44,659 nt of DNA from Oscillospiraceae bacterium (GTDB taxonomy: Bacteria > Bacillota > Clostridia > Oscillospirales > Oscillospiraceae). The stretch spans positions 1 to 44,659 of the forward strand of contig SVLV01000012.1 in assembly GCA_015067765.1 (NCBI GenBank), written 5' to 3'. The notes under the pieces were generated by a model. The model worked only from the letters and a program-made list of their open reading frames with translations. It had not been told where the DNA came from and did not search any database. Each line of letters begins with the position of its first letter. Positions within the stretch are counted from its first letter, which is position 1. The position numbers and the translations under genes are program-made. Shown here piece by piece: positions 7,933-15,642 of the stretch.

Positions 7933-8400
7933 ATGTATTATGTGCATGTGAAATTTCCCAAGCGGCGGGCCGGTCTGCTGATGTGTCTGGTGGCGCTGGT
8001 ACTGGTGACTACCGCGATTCTCTCCGGTTGCTGGGGAAAAAGTGATCCGGGGACAGCTGTGCCCGGCAGCACCAATGAGGAGCGTCTGGCCTACCTGACC
8101 GGTTTGGGCTGGGAGGTGAAACCGGAGCCGGTGGAGACTTTGGAGCTGCAGCTGCCGGAGAATCTGAAGGGAGAATACGGCGATTATCTGAAGCTGCAGC
8201 AGGAAAATGGGCTGCCCTTCCAGCAGTACGGCGGCAAGCAGGTGACCCGATACACCTACACCGTCTGCAACCACCCGGCAGCAGAGAAGGGCGCGCAGGT
8301 AAATCTCTACCTTCACGAAGGGCAAATCATCGGCGGTGATGTGATCCTCACCGGGGAAAACGGGTTTCAGGCCGGTCTGCAGTTCCCCAAACAGTCATAA
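7933..8400 (+). CDS. DUF4830-like lipoprotein or membrane-anchored protein
   Basis: This is a 155-residue protein of unknown function. A basic N terminus (KFPKRRAG) and one hydrophobic segment (about 14-31) end in ILSGC, a plausible lipobox with Cys32, so the mature protein is probably tethered outside the membrane. The rest (LAYLTGLGWEVKPEPVETL, then ENLKGEYGDYLKLQQENGLP) resembles the small DUF4830 domain of Clostridia. This recognition is from memory of the family. AGGTGA precedes the ATG. It is transcribed divergently from the pseudouridine synthase and ends at a shared terminator. Confidence 0.8.
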   Translation: MYYVHVKFPKRRAGLLMCLVALVLVTTAILSGCWGKSDPGTAVPGSTNEERLAYLTGLGWEVKPEPVETLELQLPENLKGEYGDYLKLQQENGLPFQQYGGKQVTRYTYTVCNHPAAEKGAQVNLYLHEGQIIGGDVILTGENGFQAGLQFPKQS

Positions 8401-8402
8401 TA

Positions 8403-8431
8403 AAACAGGAGCCATGTTGGCTCCTGTTTTT
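8403..8431. terminator. Bidirectional terminator
   Basis: AACAGGAGCCA and TGGCTCCTGTT form a perfect stem around a 3-base loop, with T-runs on both strands. It separates the convergent DUF4830 gene and the TauE/SafE gene and serves both. Confidence 0.9.
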
Positions 8432-8432
8432 C

Positions 8433-9161
8433 TTACTTGATCAGCATATACAGGCCCAGAGCCCCGACAAAAAGGTAAATTACCTTCTTCAGCAGATCCA
8501 CGTTCATCCGGTCATAGATCATGCTGCCGGGGATCTTGCCCAAAAATCCACCCAACGTGGCCACCGCCACCAGACCCCAGCTGCCCTCCGGCCACTGACC
8601 CAGCCCCATGCGGCCCAGAATACAGATCAGGCCCTGAATGCCGATGGTGGCCTGCAGCGGCACCATATAGTCGTCCTTCTCCTCCATGTTGGCACTGTAA
8701 TACAGGATCAGGGACGGCGTGGCCACAGAGAAGAGGGAACAGAGCAGTCCGGAAAATCCGCCGCACAGGACCGCCGACAGAGGCGTCGCCCGAATACGGA
8801 ACCGGGCCGACAGTTTCCACATCCAGAGGGCCAACAGGATCAGCACCACACCCAGCAGGCGCAGGTATACACTGTCCGTAATGGCCTTCAAAAACCACAG
8901 GCCCGCCACCGCAGAGGCACTGGCCGCAATGGTGGGCAGGGCAATATAGCGCAGATCCAGCTTGCGGAATTTGCCCCACAGCATCCACACACTCATCAGC
9001 ACACCGCTGACCTGTGAGATCACCAGACACTGGTGCACCGGCAAAAACAGGGGCAGCAGCGCCATGCTGATGATCACATAGCCAAAGCCGCCGATGGCCT
9101 GCGCAAAGGAGGCCACCAGCGTTATAATAAATACGAGAAGCACCGTCATCAGATCTGTCAT
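8433..9161 (-). CDS. TauE/SafE-family membrane exporter
   Basis: This is a predicted inner-membrane transporter of the TauE/SafE (DUF81) family, whose characterised members export sulfite or organosulfonates. It has 242 residues and about eight hydrophobic helices in two related halves. Each half opens with a conserved glycine-rich segment: FAQAIGGFGYVIISMALLP near residue 20, and CGGFSGLLCSLFSVATPSLILYY near 132. The substrate is not deducible. AAAGGAG precedes the ATG. It is a single-gene unit between two terminators with a moderate promoter at 9196-9224. Confidence 0.88.
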   Translation of the reverse strand: MTDLMTVLLVFIITLVASFAQAIGGFGYVIISMALLPLFLPVHQCLVISQVSGVLMSVWMLWGKFRKLDLRYIALPTIAASASAVAGLWFLKAITDSVYLRLLGVVLILLALWMWKLSARFRIRATPLSAVLCGGFSGLLCSLFSVATPSLILYYSANMEEKDDYMVPLQATIGIQGLICILGRMGLGQWPEGSWGLVAVATLGGFLGKIPGSMIYDRMNVDLLKKVIYLFVGALGLYMLIK

Positions 9162-9195
9162 GCCAGTTTCTCTCCTTTTCTACCAGATCCCGTTT

Positions 9196-9224
9196 AGCAT
9201 ACCACAGGCAGAAAATTTTGTCGA
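9196..9224 (-). promoter_or_regulatory. Probable promoter of the TauE/SafE gene
   Basis: The minus strand reads TCGACA (9219-9224), a 17-base spacer, then TATGCT (9196-9201). Five of six and four of six positions match consensus. Confidence 0.5.
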
Positions 9225-9249
9225 GATTTTAGCGACAGAAAATCTCCGC

Positions 9250-9278
9250 AAAAAAGCAGGGCCGAAGCCCTGCTTTTT
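9250..9278. terminator. Terminator of the SPFH-TIR-MORN cassette
   Basis: AAAAAGCAGGGC pairs with GCCCTGCTTTTT around a short loop (perfect stem), with T-rich ends on both strands. It lies 8 bases after the stop of the MORN gene and closes the four-gene cassette. Confidence 0.9.
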
Positions 9279-9285
9279 GATTGAT

Positions 9286-10323
9286 TCAGTTTTTGACTGC
9301 TTTGGGTTTCCCTTCCTTGCCCAGCAGGATTTTGGACCGGACAACCGACCCATCCGCGCAGTAGGAGGTACGGGTACCGTTCCATAGACGGTCCTTCTTC
9401 CAGGTCCCGGCACAGACAACCTTTTCGATGCCGTATTCCTTGGGATAGCTGGTCTCCGTGCCCTCCCCTTCAAAGGAGCCGTCAACGATCTCGCCTTCGT
9501 AGGTTCGGCCATCGGTATATCGAAAGATGCCCTTACCGGCGCGCCTGTCCTCATCCTGATGTCCCTCAAACACACCGCCGGCATGCCACTGAATCCGGTA
9601 ATCTCCCCAAATCGCACCGGCCTTTATGGTGCCGATCAGGATATGATCCGGGTTGTAGAAGACACCCTCGCCTTCGATACAGGTTCCGTCCTTCCACACG
9701 CCGACAAACCGGGTGCCATCGGGATGGAGGATCATCGCGTCACCATCCAGTTCATCAGCCACCCAACGGCCCTCCGCCACATCGCCATCTGCATAGTAAT
9801 AGGTTCCCTGGCCGCATTTTTCGCCCAGGTACATATCGCCCTCATACCAGCTGCCGTCGGCATAGCGCCACACACCGCTTCCGCGGCACATCCGGTCCTC
9901 CTCCCATTCAGCAGCAAAGACTCCGCCTTCGCGCCAGGTCAGTGTACCGGATCCGCTGCGCTTGCCGTCCTTCCAGCTGCCATCGTATGTGGCATCCGCA
10001 CAGAACAGTTTGCCCTGACCGCAGTACGCACCGAAAGCCCACTCACCATCGTAGGCAACGCCGTTTTTGTATTCGATCCGGCCCTTGCCGTGGGGAATCC
10101 CTTCCACCACATCGCCCCGGTAGATGCCTTCGCCGTACCAGATCCCGGTCACCGTCTGCTCCGGGGCAGAGAGCTCCTGCAGCACCTTTTTCAGGTCCTG
10201 CACCACATTCTCTGCCACAGGGGACAGAAGCTGCTTCGTTCCGCAGTGCTGGCAGACCGCCGTTGCAGCGCCCTGCTCCACTTCCAGCGTTCCGCCGCAG
10301 ATATTACACCGATACGCAGTCAT
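9286..10323 (-). CDS. Zinc-ribbon/MORN-repeat protein, TIR-less paralogue
   Basis: This 345-residue soluble protein is of unknown function. Residues 5-28 form a CxxC...CxxC zinc ribbon (CNICGG ... CQHCGTK). A short linker (VVQDLKKVLQEL) is followed from about residue 62 by roughly ten MORN repeats of the form YxGxWxxGxxxGxGxxxxxxG. Both the ribbon and the MORN array align closely with the upstream TIR protein, for example the shared GKGRIEYKNG and FGxYCGQGK, and they end with the same TWKKD...YxADGS tail. It is thus that protein without its TPR-TIR block. It starts 43 bases after the TIR gene, with GGAGGA upstream. Inferred role: scaffold, competitor or regulator of the TIR protein. Confidence 0.85.
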   Translation of the reverse strand: MTAYRCNICGGTLEVEQGAATAVCQHCGTKQLLSPVAENVVQDLKKVLQELSAPEQTVTGIWYGEGIYRGDVVEGIPHGKGRIEYKNGVAYDGEWAFGAYCGQGKLFCADATYDGSWKDGKRSGSGTLTWREGGVFAAEWEEDRMCRGSGVWRYADGSWYEGDMYLGEKCGQGTYYYADGDVAEGRWVADELDGDAMILHPDGTRFVGVWKDGTCIEGEGVFYNPDHILIGTIKAGAIWGDYRIQWHAGGVFEGHQDEDRRAGKGIFRYTDGRTYEGEIVDGSFEGEGTETSYPKEYGIEKVVCAGTWKKDRLWNGTRTSYCADGSVVRSKILLGKEGKPKAVKN

Positions 10324-10366
10324 AGCACGTCCTCCTCATTTCAGGGGTCGGATGTTGCTGATATTC

Positions 10367-12178
10367 TTACTTCTTAATGCGTCTCTGGGGCAGTTCCTTG
10401 CCCAGAACCACCTTTGCCTCCCACACGGAGCCGTCAGCGTGGTAATAGGTCCAGGTACCCTTCTGCAGGTCGTCCTTCTTCCAGGTGCCCACACCCACCA
10501 TCTTTTTGTGGGTGCAGCTTGCTGGATTGGGAATGATGGTATAGGTACCTTCGCCCTGGAATTTGCCGTTCACAAACTCGCCATCATAGATACTGCCTCT
10601 CTCATACAGCCACACGCCCTTACCGGTGACACCGTTGGTATCCTGATAGCCCTCAAAGACACCGCCTTCATTCCACTCCAGGCGGAACTTTCCGCTACGG
10701 CCGCCATTTTTCAGCACACCGTAGTAGATGGAATCCGTATAGTGGTAAACACCTTCGCCCTCCACCACCTTATCGTCTCTCCATACACCGGTGAACTTGT
10801 CGCCATTCGAATAGTTCATGACACCCTTGCCGCCCTTTTTGCCATCCACCCAATAGCCGGTCCAGGTGGTACCGGTGGGATAGTGATAGGTGCCTTCCCC
10901 ATTTCTCTGTGCGCCGGACATAGGCCCTTCATACCAGGCGCCATCATCATGGCGCCAGATTCCTTCACCACTGTCCATCTTGTCGTTGACCCACTGGCCG
11001 GTGAAGGATCCGCCCTTGTTCCAGGTCAGTACACCGGGACCGTTGCGCTTTCCGTCCTTCCAGGTACCCTCAAAGACAGAGTCGTTATAAATGCGCTTAC
11101 CCTGGCCGCAGTACTCACCAAAGGCCCAATCGCCGTCGTAGACGGCACCGTTCTTATATTCGATCCGGCCCTTGCCGTGGGGCTTGCCGGCCACCACATC
11201 GCCGCGATAGATACCTTCGTTGTACCACAGCTCCGTCACAGGAGGTGCTGCTGCGGCGGCAGCAGCAGATGCGGGTGCTGCAGAACTCTGCATCACCTTC
11301 TTGATGCCGCGGACCACATCGCTCATAAAGCCGATCTTGCTCATATCCTGTGCCTGCAGGTGGGCAAACTCCTCCGGCAGGTCATAGGCATCCATATCCC
11401 GGTAGCAGGGGATCAGCAGCTTGGAGCGGTCCGCCTTGACGATCTTCAAAAAGCGGCTCCACTCATTCTTGACCCACGTCGCGTTGAAATACTCCGGACG
11501 GGTACCCACCACCAGCATCACCTTGGCAGACTGGAGGGCAGCAAAGATGTAAGGCTCATAGGCCTGACCCAGCTTATCCTCCAGCGTGATGGCGGCATAG
11601 AACACCTTCATCCCCTCGCCGGTCAGCTGGTGATAGATATCATTGGCGATCACGCTGTCCTGGGTGCGCTTGCCCTCAGCGTCCGTCTCCTTGTAGCAGA
11701 TAAACACATCAAAGGGCTCCTCCTGCCGGGCAATGGCCAGAATATCCCGCTGCAGCACGGCAATGGCAGCAGCTTCCGCCTCATAGATGGCCCGCTGCTC
11801 GGGGGTCGCATTCTCCAGCGCTGCCAGGTAGTCCACATCCGACAGGATAGACTCATTCTGCGCACGGTGGCAGGTGGGGATCCGCTTATAGGTAGCAGGA
11901 TCCTCCACATACTCAATACCAAACTTGCACAGCACCAGACCCCAGTAGGCCTCGGCATCGGTGCAGCCGCCGGCAATCACCTTCTCGTAGGTCTCGGCAG
12001 CCTTGTCAAACTCAGACTTCAGACGCAGGTTATTGGCGCGGTTGAACAGGGTGCCCACCACATCATCGGCGGTGCGGGGCAGCGTCTGCTGCGTGCCGCA
12101 ATATTCACAGGTTGCTACAGCGGTACCCGGCTCAATCTCCAGCGAACCGCCGCACATCTTACATTTATACACAGCCAT
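10367..12178 (-). CDS. Zinc-ribbon/TPR-like/TIR/MORN-repeat protein
   Basis: This 603-residue multidomain protein is the probable effector of the cassette. In order: a zinc ribbon with C6, C9, C24 and C27; a TPR-like helical segment (about 42-80, NRANNLRLKSEFDKAAETYEKV); a TIR domain (about 154-295) beginning EPFDVFICYKETD; an alanine-rich linker (296-314); and ten or eleven MORN repeats (about 317-600). TIR domains of bacterial conflict systems hydrolyse or cyclise NAD+. The candidate catalytic glutamate is E208 in GQAYEPYIF, and WVKNEWSRFL near 240 fits the family. Activity is inferred, not shown. It starts 12 bases after the stop of the membrane-protein gene, with AAGGAGA upstream. No signal peptide, so cytoplasmic. 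Confidence 0.9.
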   Translation of the reverse strand: MAVYKCKMCGGSLEIEPGTAVATCEYCGTQQTLPRTADDVVGTLFNRANNLRLKSEFDKAAETYEKVIAGGCTDAEAYWGLVLCKFGIEYVEDPATYKRIPTCHRAQNESILSDVDYLAALENATPEQRAIYEAEAAAIAVLQRDILAIARQEEPFDVFICYKETDAEGKRTQDSVIANDIYHQLTGEGMKVFYAAITLEDKLGQAYEPYIFAALQSAKVMLVVGTRPEYFNATWVKNEWSRFLKIVKADRSKLLIPCYRDMDAYDLPEEFAHLQAQDMSKIGFMSDVVRGIKKVMQSSAAPASAAAAAAAPPVTELWYNEGIYRGDVVAGKPHGKGRIEYKNGAVYDGDWAFGEYCGQGKRIYNDSVFEGTWKDGKRNGPGVLTWNKGGSFTGQWVNDKMDSGEGIWRHDDGAWYEGPMSGAQRNGEGTYHYPTGTTWTGYWVDGKKGGKGVMNYSNGDKFTGVWRDDKVVEGEGVYHYTDSIYYGVLKNGGRSGKFRLEWNEGGVFEGYQDTNGVTGKGVWLYERGSIYDGEFVNGKFQGEGTYTIIPNPASCTHKKMVGVGTWKKDDLQKGTWTYYHADGSVWEAKVVLGKELPQRRIKK

Positions 12179-12190
12179 GATCGTCTCTCC

Positions 12191-12892
12191 TTACTTCAAC
12201 ACTTTGCACTTGGCATTGCGGGCCGCGATCGCAGCCAGCAGACTGTCTGTCAAGGCAGTCACATCGTCGCCGGCCTTGATGGCCGCGGCAAATGCGGCGA
12301 ACTTCTCCGCGATCTCCGCCTCGCTCTCCTGAAGTGCCGGAGCACTCATGGGATCAGAGTACCGCAGGGCATCTGTCACCTTCTTCACGGCAGCCTGCGC
12401 CTCCGCATTGACAGCCTGATGGGTCAGCTGACCGGCATCCACCGTCAACATCTTGAGGAAGGCAGTCTTCTCCGCCACCTTGTCATCCAGATGACTGACA
12501 ATGGCAGCGGCTGCACCGGCCTTAACGACCGCGATGGCATTGGCGCCCAGAGTGATCACGCAGCACACGATGGTCCACAGGAGGGAGCGTCGGGGGTAGG
12601 CCAGGCAGACAGAGGCGGTAATCATCATGGCCGTCACCGCTGCATAGCTGATCCCGATCAAAGGCAGACTGAGGAACATCTTCCCTGCATTGGGCGCAGA
12701 GAATGCCTTATAGCCGCAGGCCAGCTGGCCCAAAAATGCCAGCGTAACGAAGATATACCCCGCCCAGAACACGCCGCCGTACTTGGGCATTCCCGCGATC
12801 TCATCGGGGGTAACGAAACAGACCACATTGAACACAGCCAGCTCAATGGCCCAGATGAGGGCATAGACCTTAAATCCCTTTTTCATTGTCAT
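12191..12892 (-). CDS. Four-helix membrane protein of unknown function
   Basis: I do not recognise this family. Four hydrophobic helices occupy roughly the first 150 residues: VYALIWAIELAVFNVVCFV, FWAGYIFVTLAFLGQLACG, a third around ISYAAVTAMMITASVCLA and a fourth at LLWTIVCCVITLGANAIAVV. An alanine-rich helical cytoplasmic tail of about 80 residues follows. The start is set at 12892, where TGATG overlaps the SPFH stop by one base; the ATG at 12886 (MKKGFK) is equally possible and better spaced from AGAGG. The overlap indicates translational coupling to the SPFH protein, so this may be its membrane partner or the anchor of the cassette. Confidence 0.8.
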   Translation of the reverse strand: MTMKKGFKVYALIWAIELAVFNVVCFVTPDEIAGMPKYGGVFWAGYIFVTLAFLGQLACGYKAFSAPNAGKMFLSLPLIGISYAAVTAMMITASVCLAYPRRSLLWTIVCCVITLGANAIAVVKAGAAAAIVSHLDDKVAEKTAFLKMLTVDAGQLTHQAVNAEAQAAVKKVTDALRYSDPMSAPALQESEAEIAEKFAAFAAAIKAGDDVTALTDSLLAAIAARNAKCKVLK

Positions 12893-14097
12893 CAACCTCT
12901 CTTCGTACCGCACTTGGGACAGAATTTACCGGGTTTTTCAAACTTATAGCCGCAGTTCTCACAGAAGGCTGCGGGAGCCGCCACCTGCACCGGAGTACCG
13001 CACTCCTCGCAGAAGGCCGCACCGGGTGCCAGAGCCGTGCCGCAATTCTCGCAGAAACCTGCTGCCGTGGGAGCTGCCGGGGCAACCGGAGCAGCAGGAG
13101 CGGCGGGAACACCCATGTGGCCCATAGCGTCATTCATAGAGCCGACTACTGCTCCGCCAACCACACCGCCGACACCCATCATGGTGCCAAGTCCGATGCC
13201 CATGTTGGTAAACTGGCCCACGGACTCATTGGCAGCAGCAGCGGCGGCCACATCAAAGCCGCGCTCCTGTGCATAGGTATAGCCCTCCTGGGCACGCTTG
13301 GTGGCCTGTGCCTGAGAGTCGATGACGACCTTCTGAGCCTCCGTCTGGGCATAGATGATATCGGTCTGCTGACGCAGTTTGGCCTCAGCAATATCGGCAT
13401 ACTGGCGGAAGTGCAGTTCCTTGAACTTCTCAAACTGCTTGTCGCCATCGGGCTTGACGATATTGGTGACGAAGAAGCTCTCCAGCGCCACACCGTACTC
13501 AGCGAAATCGTTGACCAGCAGGTCCTTGATCTGCTGGGAGAACAGGGACAGGTTCTCGTCAATCTCAAAGATGTTGATCTTGTTGGCCTTGATGGTCTGG
13601 GCGATATAGGTCTTCACCTTGGTCATCAGGAAGGCGCGGAAGAACTTCACCAGCTGGGCCTGATCCAGCATGGACTCGGTACCCACCAGCTTCAGCAGCA
13701 GCTTGCGGCTATCCTCCGCCCGCAGGCTCATCTCACCGGATGCGCCAATGGAGATGGGGAACCCATAGGTGGGCTCCACATACTGGACCTTGCTGTCGGT
13801 GCCCCACTTTACAGCCATCTGCTCCGTCTTGTTGATGAAGTAAACTTCGCAGTGGAAGGGGGACTCGTCGCCGGTCAGGCGATTGAGCAGCTTGCCGATC
13901 AGCGGAATATTCTGCGTCTCCAGAGTATGTCTGCCGGGCCCGAACAGATCCAGAGCCTGGCCATTCATGAAGAAGAGAGCTTCCTGGCTTTCATGTACGA
14001 TCAGCTGGGAGAAATAGTTAAAGTCCTCTACCGGATGTTTCCAGATAAAGGTTGAATTATCTCCTTCGTACTTAATGACATCTGCAATCTTTGCCAT
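12892..14097 (-). CDS. SPFH-domain protein with C-terminal zinc ribbons (YdjI-like)
   Basis: This 401-residue protein is of the SPFH/Band 7 type once labelled 'virion core protein', to which B. subtilis YdjI belongs. Such proteins oligomerise on membranes and recruit partners. The SPFH region covers about 25-215 (HESQEALFFMNGQALDLFGPGRH near the start). Next come a coiled-coil stretch (220-280, RQYADIAEAKLRQQTDIIYAQ), a glycine-rich hydrophobic hinge (295-325), a Pro/Ala linker, and two CxxC-CxxC zinc ribbons (C349/C352/C363/C366 and C379/C382/C393/C396). There is no signal peptide. A strong AAGGAGG precedes the ATG. First gene of the cassette, with its own promoter. Confidence 0.92.
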   Translation of the reverse strand: MAKIADVIKYEGDNSTFIWKHPVEDFNYFSQLIVHESQEALFFMNGQALDLFGPGRHTLETQNIPLIGKLLNRLTGDESPFHCEVYFINKTEQMAVKWGTDSKVQYVEPTYGFPISIGASGEMSLRAEDSRKLLLKLVGTESMLDQAQLVKFFRAFLMTKVKTYIAQTIKANKINIFEIDENLSLFSQQIKDLLVNDFAEYGVALESFFVTNIVKPDGDKQFEKFKELHFRQYADIAEAKLRQQTDIIYAQTEAQKVVIDSQAQATKRAQEGYTYAQERGFDVAAAAAANESVGQFTNMGIGLGTMMGVGGVVGGAVVGSMNDAMGHMGVPAAPAAPVAPAAPTAAGFCENCGTALAPGAAFCEECGTPVQVAAPAAFCENCGYKFEKPGKFCPKCGTKRG

Positions 14098-14216
14098 GAT
14101 GCACGCCTCCTTATTCTATACATGATTTTCTCTCGATAGTGGTCCCTTTTTATAGAACGCACAAATCCCGGACAAAATGACACCGTTTTTTGGCGCAAAA
14201 GCCACTAATTTAGTTT

Positions 14217-14245
14217 AGAATACCACAAGAAATTCCAATTTACAA
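14217..14245 (-). promoter_or_regulatory. Promoter of the SPFH-TIR-MORN cassette
   Basis: The minus strand reads TTGTAA (14240-14245), a 17-base spacer, then TATTCT (14217-14222), downstream of the tuf terminator. The predicted leader is about 115 bases. A possible alternative AT-rich -10 lies nearer the gene. Confidence 0.6.
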
Positions 14246-14280
14246 TATCCCGCCACTGGATACCGCCATTTTTTGACAAA

Positions 14281-14310
14281 AAAAGAAAGAGCCTTGCGGC
14301 TCTTTCTTTT
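14281..14310 (-). terminator. tuf terminator
   Basis: AAAAGAAAGAGCC pairs with GGCTCTTTCTTTT around TTGC, a 13-pair stem followed by more T on the minus strand. It ends the str operon 20 bases after tuf and isolates the downstream cassette. Confidence 0.92.
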
Positions 14311-14330
14311 CAGCTTTTCAGCGGGTTGGA

Positions 14331-15533
14331 TTACTCCTCGACAGAGATAACAACGCCGGAACCCACGGTACGGCCACCCTCACGGATAGCGAAACGCAGA
14401 CCCTGCTCGATAGCGATGGGAGTGATCAGCTCAACCTTCATGTCGACGTTATCGCCGGGCATGCACATCTCAGTGCCCTCGGGCAGGTTGATGACGCCGG
14501 TCACGTCGGTGGTACGGAAGTAGAACTGAGGACGATAGTTGTTGAAGAAGGGGGTGTGACGGCCGCCCTCGTCCTTGCTCAGAACGTACACCTGGCCCAC
14601 GAACTTGGTGTGGGGATGGATGGAACCGGGCTTGGCCAGAACCTGGCCGCGCTCGATCTCGGTCTTAGCAACACCGCGCAGCAGGGCGCCGATGTTGTCG
14701 CCGGCCTCAGCGTAGTCCAGCAGCTTGTGGAACATCTCGATACCGGTAACGACGGTCTCGCGCTTCTCGTCCTGCAGGCCAACGATCTCGACCTTCTCGT
14801 TCAGCTTCAGCTGGCCACGCTCCACACGACCGGTAGCAACGGTACCACGGCCGGAGATGGTGAAGACGTCCTCGACGGGCATCAGGAAGGGCATATCCTC
14901 CTTGCGGTCGGGGGTGGGGATCCAGGAGTCAACAGCGTCCATCAGATTCTTGATGCACTCGTACTCAGGAGCGTTAGGATCGGTGGACTCGGAAACCAGG
15001 GCGTTCAGGGCAGAACCGCGAACGATGGGGGTATCATCGCCGGGGAAGCCATAGAAGTCCAGCAGCTCGCGAACTTCCATCTCGACCAGCTCCAGCAGCT
15101 CCTCGTCGTCAACCTGATCGCACTTGTTCAGGAAGACCAGAACGGAAGGAACGTTAACCTGACGGGCCAGCAGCAGGTGCTCACGAGTCTGAGCCATGGG
15201 GCCGTCGGAAGCAGCGATGACCAGGATGGCGCCGTCCATCTGAGCAGCACCGGTGATCATGTTCTTGATATAGTCGGCGTGGCCGGGGCAGTCAACGTGT
15301 GCATAGTGACGGGCCTCGGTCTCATACTCGACGTGAGCGGTGTTGATGGTAATACCACGCTCGCGCTCCTCGGGAGCCTTATCGATGGAAGAGTAATCGG
15401 TGTAGTCAGCCTTACCCTGCATAGCCAGATACTTGGTGATAGCAGCGGTAGTGGTGGTCTTACCATGGTCGATGTGACCGATGGTACCGATGTTAACATG
15501 GGGCTTGTTTCTCTCAAATTTCTGCTTAGCCAT
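14331..15533 (-). CDS. tuf: Elongation factor Tu
   Basis: EF-Tu delivers aminoacyl-tRNA to the ribosomal A site with GTP. The 400-residue length and all G motifs are present: GHIDHGKTT (G1), the switch I region ending [16 protein letters not shown] (G3), NKCDQVD (G4) and SALN (G5). Domains 2 and 3 follow, ending [18 protein letters not shown] precedes the ATG. It follows fusA by about 110 bases, and a separate promoter within that gap would allow its high expression. Whether a second tuf copy exists elsewhere is not visible. Confidence 0.98.
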   Translation of the reverse strand: MAKQKFERNKPHVNIGTIGHIDHGKTTTTAAITKYLAMQGKADYTDYSSIDKAPEERERGITINTAHVEYETEARHYAHVDCPGHADYIKNMITGAAQMDGAILVIAASDGPMAQTREHLLLARQVNVPSVLVFLNKCDQVDDEELLELVEMEVRELLDFYGFPGDDTPIVRGSALNALVSESTDPNAPEYECIKNLMDAVDSWIPTPDRKEDMPFLMPVEDVFTISGRGTVATGRVERGQLKLNEKVEIVGLQDEKRETVVTGIEMFHKLLDYAEAGDNIGALLRGVAKTEIERGQVLAKPGSIHPHTKFVGQVYVLSKDEGGRHTPFFNNYRPQFYFRTTDVTGVINLPEGTEMCMPGDNVDMKVELITPIAIEQGLRFAIREGGRTVGSGVVISVEE

Positions 15534-15599
15534 TTGAAAAAATCCTCCTTAACAGTTTCAATTAATCATTGGTGCAACGTTTTTTCGTCTAACATTGCT

Positions 15600-15628
15600 A
15601 TTTTACAGTATTTCTGTAGGAAAAGCAA
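15600..15628 (-). promoter_or_regulatory. tuf internal promoter
   Basis: In the fusA-tuf gap the minus strand reads TTGCTT (15623-15628), a 17-base spacer, then TAAAAT (15600-15605). A short inverted repeat TACAG...CTGTA (15604-15618) overlaps it. Confidence 0.6.
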
Positions 15629-15642
15629 TCCTTATTTCAGAA

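Noticed and set aside
9286-14097. The TIR cassette as part of a prophage or recent genomic island
   Set aside because: No integrase, transposase, tRNA or repeat borders it. Composition matches neighbours, and it sits directly after tuf.
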